DNA of 32,565 bases from Rhodocyclaceae bacterium (GTDB lineage Bacteria; Pseudomonadota; Gammaproteobacteria; Burkholderiales; Rhodocyclaceae): assembly GCA_003963315.1 (NCBI GenBank), contig RXJP01000052.1, positions 1 to 32,565 on the forward strand, in the 5' to 3' direction. Numbering within the stretch: the first letter of the stretch is position 1; each line of letters opens with the position of its first letter. Positions 18,636-26,031 of the stretch are shown piece by piece. The translations under genes and the position numbers were made by a program. The notes below the pieces were generated by a model. It saw nothing but the letters and a program-made list of their open reading frames with translations. It did no database searches and was not told the DNA's origin.

Positions 18636-19642
18636 GCGCAGTGGTCCGTAGCAACGCGGCAAAACCCCCCGCCCTGCTTTACCTCAACGGCAAAGCCAAT
18701 CCCGTGGTGTCCGCCTTGGCGGCCCAAGGCGTGGAGATTGTCACCGACAACTGGCAGCCGGACGCCGCGTTGACGGCGCGGCTGATCGGCGTCTGGGTGA
18801 ATTTCTACCATCTGCTGCAACCCGGGGAGTTCCTCAGGGTGCGCCGCCTGCGCCGGCAATTGCGGGCGGCGGGTGTGCCCTTCATGGTGTGGAACCGGGA
18901 TGCGCCGGGTTATCTCAACAAGGCGGCCTGGCGTCTGCATCTGCTCAGTGCGGCCCAACCGGTGGACCTGTATGCCACCCACGCCGTGGATGAACGTTAC
19001 CGCTTCGGCCGCGCCGAGGTTTACTTTCCCAATGCCGCCAGCATCGAGCGTTACAACCTGTCGGGTGTCAGCTTGGAAACCCTGCGCGACCCCGCCTATT
19101 ACGCCTGGGATGTGTCCTGCTTCTGCGGCATGACGCCGCGCCGGCCGGAGCATCACGACCGCATACGTTTCTTCGCCGCGCTGTCCGAGCGCCTGCTGGC
19201 CAAAGGCTGCAAGATCCGTTTTGTGGATACGGAAACCGAGTCCCTGAGTCTGCCCCAGCAGATCGAACTGATCCAGAAGAGCCGCATCAACCTCAATTAC
19301 GGCGCCACCTGCGATGTGCCCGGCCAGGTGCCCTCCGGCATGCCGGAACGGGTGTTCGGTATCCCCGCCTGCGGCGGTTTTTTGCTCAGCGACCACCGCA
19401 GCCATGCCGCCGAGGATTTCATGCCTGGCCGCGAGTGGGCGGATTTCCGCACCCTCGACGAAGCGGAAATGAAGATCGAACACTTCCTCGCCCGTTTCGA
19501 CGAAAGCCGCGACATCGCCGAAGCGGCCCACCGGCGGGTGATGGCGCAACACACCTATGCCCACCGGGCCCAGCGCCTGATGGACTTGCTGGCAGCCAGC
19601 AGAGCCGGCCTTGTCGCCGGCGGCCCACGGAGTTCCCCATGA
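18632..19642 (+). CDS. CgeB-like glycosyltransferase
   Basis: A 336-residue protein resembling the C-terminal glycosyltransferase domain family of CgeB/YkvP (GT1-like, GT-B fold). Supporting features are the SRINLNYGAT segment, PERVFGIPACGGFLLSDHRSH and an acidic-rich EHFLARFDE helix near the end, which match the usual pattern of donor-site residues and C-terminal helices. No signal peptide or membrane helix is present. The start overlaps the msbA stop as ATGA, and its own stop overlaps the next gene the same way, so it is part of the LPS-core operon and probably adds a core sugar. The specific reaction is unknown. Confidence 0.72.
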
Positions 19643-20778
19643 CGGAACGTGGCAAGGCGCCCTTGCGCATCCTTCATACCGAAGCCTCCTGCGGTTGGGG
19701 CGGCCAGGAGATCCGCATCCTGGGCGAAGCCCGGGGCATGATCCGACGCGGCCACCAGGTGTACCTGGTCTGTCCCGCCGAAGCCCGCATTTACAGCGAG
19801 GCGGCGCGCTGGGGCGTGCCGGTGACGGCGCTTCCCATCGGCCGCAAGAACCTGAAGGGATGGCGTGCCCTGCGCGGTTTTCTCAAGGGCCACGCCTTCG
19901 ATGTGGTGAATAGCCATAGTTCCACCGATAGCTGGCTGGCGGCCCTGGCCTTGGCCGGCCTCAAGGATGCGCCGCGTTTGGTGCGCACCCGCCATCTTTC
20001 GGCGGCGGTGCCCAATAATGTGTTCTCGCGTTGGTTGTATCGCAGCGCCACCGCGGCCATCGCCACTACCGGCGAACCGATTTGTCGCCATCTGATTGAC
20101 GATATCGGCGTGGCCGCGGCGTGCGTCCAGTCCATTCCCACCGGCATTGATGCGGCCAGCTACGGTCCTGCGCTGCCCGAGGAAAAAATCGGACTCCGCC
20201 GCCGCCTGCATATCCCCGAGGCGGCTTTTGTCGTGGGCATTGTCGCCACCCTACGCAGTTGGAAGGGACACAAATATCTGGTGTCGGCCTTCGCCCGTTT
20301 CGCTGCGGATCATCCCGAGGCGATGCTGGTCATCGTCGGCGACGGCCCACAGCGGGCCCAGCTTGAGCAACAGGTCGCAGAACTCGGCTTGACGCAACAG
20401 GTGCTGATGCCGGGCAACCGCCACGATGTGGCGGACTGGCTGAAGGCCTTCGATGTGTTCTGCCTGCCCTCCTACGCCAACGAGGGTGTGCCCCAGGCCC
20501 TGCTCCAGGCCATGTTCACCGGCCTGCCCTGCGTCACCACCCAGGCCGGCGCCATCGGCGAAATCGCCCTGGCGGAACAAACGGCCCTGGTGGTGCCCAT
20601 GCACGATGATGCCGCCCTCGCTGCGGCCCTGGCCCGTTTGGCCGACCACCCCGCCTTGCGCCTGCGCCTGGGGGATGCGGCCAATGCCTGGTGCCGGGCG
20701 AATTTCACCGAAGACCACATGCTCGACCGCATGGAAGCGCTGTTCCGCCATGTCCTCGCGACTGCCCGGCCGGCTTAG
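19639..20778 (+). CDS. Glycosyltransferase family 4
   Basis: A 379-residue GT-B glycosyltransferase. It starts with ILHTEASCGWGGQEIRILGEA, the usual N-terminal glycine loop, then shows VNSHSSTDSWLAAL, SIPTGIDAASY, VGIVATLRSWKGHKYLV and the donor-binding region EGVPQALLQAMFTGLPCV. There is no membrane helix, so it should act at the cytoplasmic face of the inner membrane. It overlaps the preceding gene by four bases and the following GT9 gene by 29, which implies coupled translation. A role in LPS core assembly follows from context. Confidence 0.87.
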   Translation: MTERGKAPLRILHTEASCGWGGQEIRILGEARGMIRRGHQVYLVCPAEARIYSEAARWGVPVTALPIGRKNLKGWRALRGFLKGHAFDVVNSHSSTDSWLAALALAGLKDAPRLVRTRHLSAAVPNNVFSRWLYRSATAAIATTGEPICRHLIDDIGVAAACVQSIPTGIDAASYGPALPEEKIGLRRRLHIPEAAFVVGIVATLRSWKGHKYLVSAFARFAADHPEAMLVIVGDGPQRAQLEQQVAELGLTQQVLMPGNRHDVADWLKAFDVFCLPSYANEGVPQALLQAMFTGLPCVTTQAGAIGEIALAEQTALVVPMHDDAALAAALARLADHPALRLRLGDAANAWCRANFTEDHMLDRMEALFRHVLATARPA

Positions 20779-21892
20779 CATCCTCCGCCGTTACCTGCTG
20801 ACCGCCCCTTTCCTGCGGCGGCGGCAGAAGCCCGAAGCGGTGCGGCGACTACTGGTGCTGCACCACCTGCTGTTGGGCGACACCCTGATGCTGACGCCTT
20901 TGTTGGCGCGGTTGCGGGAGCGCTATCCCGGTGCGGCCATCACCATGACCGTCGCGCCGGCCTTTGCGCCCCTTTACGCGGCTGCGCCCTACGGCGCCAC
21001 CGTGCTGCCTTTCGATCCGCGCAATCCCGCTACCGTGGACGCCCTGCTGGATTCCGGCCCCTACGACATCGCCTACCTGCCCGGCGACAACCGCTATGGC
21101 CTGTTGGCCCAGGCCATGGGGGCCCGCTGGGTGGTGGCCTTCGCCGGCGATCCGGCAGGTTGGAAGAATGCCTGGTGCGATGAGCTGCTGCCTTTCCCCG
21201 GGCAGACCACCAATGTGGGCGACCTCTTCGCCCTGCTGGCCGGTGATGAGGCTTGGCCGGGCCGTTTTGATCCGGCGCAGTGGCCTTTGCCTGTGGCCGA
21301 ACTGCCCGATGATTTACCTGATGACGCCATCGCGATGCTGCATCTGGGGGCGGGCAATGCCATGCGTTTGTGGCCGCCCCATCAATGGCGCGCCCTGGCC
21401 GAAGCACTGACGGAAAAAGGGCTGCGCGTGGTGTGGAGCGCGGGGCGTGGCGAAGAGGCCCTGGTGCGGGCGGCCGATCCGGAAGGTCGCTACCCCAGTG
21501 TTGCCGCTCGCTTGAGCCTGCCGACTTTGGCGGCCTTGCTGGCCAAGGCGCGGTTGCTGGTGTGCCTGGACAGCGGCATTTGCCACCTGGCCAAGCACAC
21601 TGGAACGCCCACCGTCGTGCTTTACGGTCCGGGCAATCCGGACTTGTTCGGCCGTGGTGACTTTTGGTCGGCGGCGCCCATGACGGAGGTGTTCCAGCCG
21701 GATTTCCCCTGCCGTAACGAGCATGTTTTATTCAAGCGCAACGCGCCTTGGATCGTTCGTTGCGGGCGTACCGTCCATACCTGCGAGCAGGTGCGGCAGG
21801 ATGATGACCGACCGGCTTCCGCCTGCATGAGCGAGATCACCCTGGCCCAGGTGGTGGCGGGTGTGGAACGGGTATTGGCGAAGAAGGCCTGA
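20750..21892 (+). CDS. ADP-heptose:LPS heptosyltransferase-like protein (GT9)
   Basis: A 380-residue GT9 protein. Motifs: RRLLVLHHLLLGDTLMLTPLL at the N-terminus, MLHLGAGNAMRLWPPHQW for the nucleotide-sugar domain, and LLVCLDSGICHLAKHTGTPTVVLYGPGNP, where a typical GT9 has DSGxxHxA. The N-terminal basic stretch may contact the membrane. ATG 20750 overlaps the previous gene by 29 bases; GGAAG lies about 12 bases upstream. It is the last gene of the run starting at cobT, and ends five bases before the stop of a minus-strand GT9 gene. The substrate could be heptose or another sugar. Confidence 0.83.
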   Translation: MSSRLPGRLSILRRYLLTAPFLRRRQKPEAVRRLLVLHHLLLGDTLMLTPLLARLRERYPGAAITMTVAPAFAPLYAAAPYGATVLPFDPRNPATVDALLDSGPYDIAYLPGDNRYGLLAQAMGARWVVAFAGDPAGWKNAWCDELLPFPGQTTNVGDLFALLAGDEAWPGRFDPAQWPLPVAELPDDLPDDAIAMLHLGAGNAMRLWPPHQWRALAEALTEKGLRVVWSAGRGEEALVRAADPEGRYPSVAARLSLPTLAALLAKARLLVCLDSGICHLAKHTGTPTVVLYGPGNPDLFGRGDFWSAAPMTEVFQPDFPCRNEHVLFKRNAPWIVRCGRTVHTCEQVRQDDDRPASACMSEITLAQVVAGVERVLAKKA

Positions 21893-21897
21893 AGGGC

Positions 21898-22944
21898 TCA
21901 GGCGACGCCAGGCACGGTGTTGGCGATGAGGCGTGCCACCGCTCCGATGATTTCCTCGTCAGCCATTTCGGCCACCGCCTTGTCCGCCACCAGGGTCACT
22001 TGACGATCGCCGATGGGCCCCCACATGTCGGGAGAAGAGGAGTGGGCCGTGTCGGCGAACAGGCCGACCACGCCGCCGGGACAAGCTGATGCGATGTGCA
22101 TCAGGCCGCTGTCGGGGAAGACATTGCAGCGGGCCAGCCAGGCCAGCCCCACCACGGTTTGCAAACCATCCTGGCAGGGCAGGATGTGGGGCGACTGCCG
22201 GGCGAGTATCTCCGCGGCGAGTTCGTTGTCGCCGGGATAAAGCGGGTTGTCCCGGGTGCCCGGCGACCAGACCAGTGCGGTTTTGAGGCCAAAACGGTCG
22301 TGGCAGAGCTGGCTCCAACGCAGCACCTGCGCCGCTGTGGGTTGGCGATGCTGGCGGCGGGCGCCCAGGCCGAGCAACAAGTAAGCGCCTGGCATCAGGT
22401 CGTTACGTTTCAGCCAGGTTTCGGCGCCATGGAGGGCTGAGGCCTGGGGATGAAATTCCGGTTGCACCCCGGCCTGGCCCACGTTTATGCCCAGGGCGGA
22501 GGCCAGGTTCAGCAGGCGCCGGGACTCGTGCCCCTCGGTCGGTTCGGGCAGGGGATCGGAAAGCCCCTTCACTGTTTTCTTGCAGTAGGCGATGGTGCGT
22601 TTGCCCTTGAGTCCCAGCCCCAAGGAGATGGCGCGATGGGATTCGCTGCCGTTGCCTACCAGCACCACGTCGAAATTTTTCCGGCGCAGGGTGAGCAGGA
22701 TTTTCAGGTAACGCCATACGCTACCCAGTCGCAGCTTGCCGTTGTGGCGAATGCGAGGGAACACCCAGCAATGGTCGACATGAGGATTGGCGCTGAGCAC
22801 CCAATCGTTGTAGTCGTTGGCCAGCACATGGAGTTCGCAGTTCGGCAGGGCTTCCTTGAGCAAGCGGAGCAGCGGCGTGGTGAGCACCATGTCACCGATC
22901 TTGTCGCGCTTGATGAGCAGTAGCTTGGGATGGGATGGGGGCAC
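21898..22944 (-). CDS. Heptosyltransferase-family glycosyltransferase (GT9)
   Basis: A 348-residue GT9 protein. The N-terminus KLLLIKRDKIGDMVLTTPLL is the classic acceptor-side motif of WaaC/WaaF-type enzymes. LLLGLGARRQHRQ and FPDSGLMHIASACPGGVVGLF are the nucleotide-sugar domain equivalents. The start is GTG at 22944 without a clear ribosome binding site. It is transcribed against the upstream operon and away from the O-antigen-ligase-like gene, with 136 bases between the two starts; those bases should hold two promoters, but I could not assign boxes. Confidence 0.84.
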   Translation of the reverse strand: MPPSHPKLLLIKRDKIGDMVLTTPLLRLLKEALPNCELHVLANDYNDWVLSANPHVDHCWVFPRIRHNGKLRLGSVWRYLKILLTLRRKNFDVVLVGNGSESHRAISLGLGLKGKRTIAYCKKTVKGLSDPLPEPTEGHESRRLLNLASALGINVGQAGVQPEFHPQASALHGAETWLKRNDLMPGAYLLLGLGARRQHRQPTAAQVLRWSQLCHDRFGLKTALVWSPGTRDNPLYPGDNELAAEILARQSPHILPCQDGLQTVVGLAWLARCNVFPDSGLMHIASACPGGVVGLFADTAHSSSPDMWGPIGDRQVTLVADKAVAEMADEEIIGAVARLIANTVPGVA

Positions 22945-23080
22945 GGGAGCTTGGAGTAGGGGACAAGGGCAAATGCTAAGATGCGGGCCGGAATTTACCG
23001 GAATTTTGCGCCCAATCCCTGGCGGACGTCGCCATCGCTCTTCCGTACCTCAATGCATCGTGCTTAGCCTGTTCCCATCC

Positions 23081-24397
23081 ATGCCCCGAAACACCGTTTC
23101 CTTCGTCCACAAGATGCTGTTCCTGGGCTTGATGGCCGCCGTATTCGTACTGCCTATTCCCCATACCATCACCTTGCGCCTGCTGCTCCTTTTGGTGTTG
23201 GCCGCCTGCACGATTTCCCGCTGGCCTGGCTTGTTGCGCACAATGTGGGCGGGAGCCCTGCGTTTCCCTTCAATGGCATTACTGGCCCTGACCGCGTGGA
23301 TCGTGGTGGAGAACCTGGCCTTTGCGCTTCACCCCGAAGAATCCTGGCGGGCCTTTGCCAGCGACTGGCTGCGTTTCTTGACGCTTCTTATGTTGGGTGC
23401 TGGCTTGGCGGACCGGCTGGGCGACAGCCAAGCCCGACGCGGATTGACCGTTGTGTTTGCCGCGTTGCTGGCGCACTGGTTGTGGCAGTTGGGTTATCAG
23501 GCCTGGCTGGCCTATCAGGGCAGCGCCCTGGTGCTCGGTCTCACCCCTTTCGCCGACCGCGATACGCAATCCACGTTGGTGACTTTCGGTATGGCCTTGT
23601 CCATCGCCGATCTGGCGGCTCGGCGTTTCGCCCGGCCCGGATTGTTTCCCTGGCGGGAAGGCCTGTCCTGGCTACTCTTCGCTCTCGGCCTGGTGGCGAC
23701 CATTCTGCTCAAGACGCGCAACGGTACGGCGACGGTGGCTTTGATGCTGCTCGCCGCTTTTGTCCTGTGGGCGAACCACCGGATTCGATCCCGGCGGAAA
23801 TTCCTGGCGGTTTGCGCTGCCGGATTGGCCCTGAGCGGCGCCTTGATGGCGGCTTCCGTCGCCACCGACAGCCGATGGCGCGGCTTGGCAGATACCGTGG
23901 CTTTCTCCCTGGATACCGAAGGCAATCGTTACTGGCTCAACACCCGCAATGAGCAAACAGTGTTTCCGCCCCTGCCCAGCGGCCAGATGGTGGAGGAATC
24001 CGCCTATATGCGCATCGCCTGGGCCAAGGTGGCCGTGGAGTTGATCGGCGAACATCCCTGGGGCGTCGGTTTCGGCCATCGCGCGTTCGGTTGGGCGGTG
24101 CATGAGAAATATCCCGAAGCCCTGGACATGGGTAGCTGCCACAGCGGTCTACTGGATTTCACCCTGGGCAACGGCATTCCCGGTATTGCGCTGTGGTTGC
24201 TGTTCAGCGGCTTGCTGATGCGCGTCGGCCTGCGCCGCTTCAAGACCACAGGCGATGCAAGCGGTTTGGCCCTGGCCCTGTTCGTCTTTGGCAATCTGGC
24301 CCGTTGTGCAGTGGACGGCCATATCAGCGGCTGGCGTTTCGAATTGTTTGGCCTAATGACCGGGATGCTGCTCCTGCCTAAGGCGCGACAAGTTTAA
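23081..24397 (+). CDS. O-antigen ligase-like membrane protein
   Basis: A 438-residue protein with about ten predicted membrane helices and the Wzy_C/WaaL-type region. That region includes a large polar loop after about residue 270 (TRNEQTVFPPLPSGQMVEES), then RIAWAKVAVELIGEHPWGVGFG and CHSGLLDFTLGNGIPGI, which are typical of O-antigen ligases and polymerases. Acting at the periplasmic face, it would join a lipid-linked glycan to lipid A-core or polymerise it. Polymerase and ligase cannot be separated by sequence, although the LPS-core context favours ligase. ATG 23081 is preferred; an in-frame GTG at 23060 would add seven residues. Confidence 0.8.
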   Translation: MPRNTVSFVHKMLFLGLMAAVFVLPIPHTITLRLLLLLVLAACTISRWPGLLRTMWAGALRFPSMALLALTAWIVVENLAFALHPEESWRAFASDWLRFLTLLMLGAGLADRLGDSQARRGLTVVFAALLAHWLWQLGYQAWLAYQGSALVLGLTPFADRDTQSTLVTFGMALSIADLAARRFARPGLFPWREGLSWLLFALGLVATILLKTRNGTATVALMLLAAFVLWANHRIRSRRKFLAVCAAGLALSGALMAASVATDSRWRGLADTVAFSLDTEGNRYWLNTRNEQTVFPPLPSGQMVEESAYMRIAWAKVAVELIGEHPWGVGFGHRAFGWAVHEKYPEALDMGSCHSGLLDFTLGNGIPGIALWLLFSGLLMRVGLRRFKTTGDASGLALALFVFGNLARCAVDGHISGWRFELFGLMTGMLLLPKARQV

Positions 24398-24422
24398 TGG
24401 GCCGGTCTGGGGTGATCCCGGG

Positions 24423-25130
24423 TCAAGCGGCCCGCTTACGCACCACGCACTGAATCTGGGCCAGGGCGCCGAAGTGCGTCTGATCCGTGGGGATGCCCCA
24501 CCCCGCGAGTAGAACATTCAGACGGTCGGCGAATTTTTCTTTCGCCGTCCCGTCGTTTTTGCCAATGCGCTTGATCAGGGAATGGCGAAAGCGGCTGACG
24601 AAGCGACCGAAGCCACCCAGGCTGCGGGGCCGCGTGATTTTGGCGGGCAACCAGCGGTAGTTGAAACCTTGATCCTGAATGGCCAGCTCGGCAATCTCGC
24701 TACCCGGCAAGGCGCTGACGAGTTGCCGCACATCGTAGGACACCGGCGACCAAGAAGTCGGTGCATCCAACCTGAACGTTGCTTTGTGGTCGTTGTTGAA
24801 CTGGGACGGCCAGAAGCCCTGTTCATATAAATCTTCATGGGGCACCACCACAATCAGATGGCCGCCCGGCTTTACCAGGGTCCACCAGTCTGCCAGGATG
24901 CCCGGCACGTTGGACATGTGCTCCAGGCAGTGGGAGGAATACACCGTATCGAAACTGGCCGGCGCGAAATGATCCAATATCTTTTCTGCATTGCCGTGAA
25001 TCCTGTCGAAGGGACGGGCATTGGGTACCACGGGGTCATTGCCGCAACCGATGTCCAGCACCGCGCCGGAAAGATAGTCGGCAAAGAATTGCGGGCTGCG
25101 GTATTGGTTGGATTTGGATGATTCGCGCAT
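24423..25130 (-). CDS. Class I SAM-dependent methyltransferase
   Basis: A 235-residue protein with the SAM-binding motif I VLDIGCGNDPVV near residue 24, motif SSHCLEHMSN, and VKPGGHLIVVVPHED, as in type-11 methyltransferases. The C-terminal third is more variable. Similar enzymes occur in polysaccharide clusters, where they methylate sugars, but no substrate can be read from the sequence. It converges with the O-antigen-ligase-like gene, with 25 bases between the stops and no clear terminator. The start ATG at 25130 has no strong ribosome binding site. Confidence 0.8.
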   Translation of the reverse strand: MRESSKSNQYRSPQFFADYLSGAVLDIGCGNDPVVPNARPFDRIHGNAEKILDHFAPASFDTVYSSHCLEHMSNVPGILADWWTLVKPGGHLIVVVPHEDLYEQGFWPSQFNNDHKATFRLDAPTSWSPVSYDVRQLVSALPGSEIAELAIQDQGFNYRWLPAKITRPRSLGGFGRFVSRFRHSLIKRIGKNDGTAKEKFADRLNVLLAGWGIPTDQTHFGALAQIQCVVRKRAA

Positions 25131-25255
25131 GGGTTATGTGATGGATAGCCGGGGTGGCCAGGCAGCACTCTAGCAAAGCTTGGAAGCAAATAAGTCGGGA
25201 AACGGGGCGCGCGTTGCTTTCTGAATCTATAACTTTAGTTAAATTGAATATTATT
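25131..25255. other. A/T-rich intergenic leader before the outer-membrane protein gene
   Basis: Between the divergent methyltransferase and beta-barrel genes. The stretch about 25213-25260 is markedly A/T-rich compared with the window and includes several overlapping promoter-like hexamers. No open frame or repeat was seen. Confidence 0.5.
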
Positions 25256-25285
25256 TTGCCCATTTAGCATGTCATTGGCTAGAAT
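25256..25285 (+). promoter_or_regulatory. Candidate promoter of the outer-membrane protein gene
   Basis: TTGCCC (25256-25261) and TAGAAT (25280-25285) with an 18-base spacer. Transcription would begin about 30 bases before the ATG at 25322, leaving room for the AAGGAA ribosome binding site. The hexamers are good but the region has other candidates. Confidence 0.45.
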
Positions 25286-25321
25286 TCTGACTCCATTTCT
25301 TGATCTTGTAAGGAACGAAAC

Positions 25322-25957
25322 ATGAAAACAAAAATCATCGCCTCCTTAGTTGCCGCTTCCATGATGGCCTTTGCCGGCTATGCATCGGCTGGCGATTGGT
25401 ATGTCGCGGGTTCCGTAGGAAGTAGTGACTTTGACACCGGTAGCAAGGCCAGCATTGATGGTTCTTTGGTTGCAGCAGGCGTTACTGGTCTTTCCTCCAG
25501 CCTGGATAAGAACGACACCGCCTATAAGTTCCAACTGGGTTATCAGATCAATCCTAATTTTGCCGTCGAAGGTGGCTACGTGGATCTGGGCGAGGCCAAG
25601 TATTCCGCCTCGTTCACGGGCGGTAGTGGTTCGGCCACGGTCAAAGCTTCCGGCTGGAATATTTCCGCTGTCGGCATCCTGCCCCTGAGCAATGATTTTT
25701 CCTTGCTGGGTAAGATCGGCATGATTGACGCCAAGCTTGAAGTTGGTGCCAGCGCGACTGGCCCTGGTGGTGCGGCTTCCGGTTCCGCAACGGATACCTC
25801 TTGGAAGGCCACTTGGGGTGTCGGGGGCGCCTACAACTTCAGCAAGGCTATGGCTGTGCGCCTGGAATACGACCGCTACTCCAAGCTCGGCAATAACAAC
25901 ACTACCGGCGAAGGCGACGTGGACCTGTGGTCCGTGGGCTTGGTTTATAAGTTCTAA
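25322..25957 (+). CDS. Outer-membrane beta-barrel protein, OmpA/OmpW-like
   Basis: A 211-residue protein with a signal peptide (MKTKIIASLVAASMMAFAGYASA, cleaved after about residue 23). The mature part shows alternating beta strands (WYVAGSVGSS, YKFQLGYQI, FAVEGGYVDLG, VRLEYDRYS) and ends with the terminal aromatic motif VGLVYKF, typical of barrels inserted by the Bam complex. It is about the size of eight-strand OmpA-like porin barrels and has no peptidoglycan-binding domain. The ribosome binding site AAGGAA precedes the ATG. It has its own candidate promoter and a strong terminator, so it is a single-gene unit. Its role is unknown; small barrels are often structural or act in transport of small hydrophobic molecules. 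Confidence 0.88.
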   Translation: MKTKIIASLVAASMMAFAGYASAGDWYVAGSVGSSDFDTGSKASIDGSLVAAGVTGLSSSLDKNDTAYKFQLGYQINPNFAVEGGYVDLGEAKYSASFTGGSGSATVKASGWNISAVGILPLSNDFSLLGKIGMIDAKLEVGASATGPGGAASGSATDTSWKATWGVGGAYNFSKAMAVRLEYDRYSKLGNNNTTGEGDVDLWSVGLVYKF

Positions 25958-25975
25958 GAACCACTTCTTGCCAAC

Positions 25976-26002
25976 AAAAAAGCCCCGATCGGGGCTTTTT
26001 TT
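25976..26002 (+). terminator. Rho-independent terminator, probably bidirectional
   Basis: AAAAAA, then GCCCC-GATC-GGGGC, then TTTTTTT. The strong stem with a T tract after it on plus and an A tract before it (T tract on minus) suits both the barrel gene ending at 25957 and polA ending at 26032 on the minus strand. Confidence 0.9.
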
Positions 26003-26031
26003 ACGGCATCTTGTTCGATGATCAACGCGAA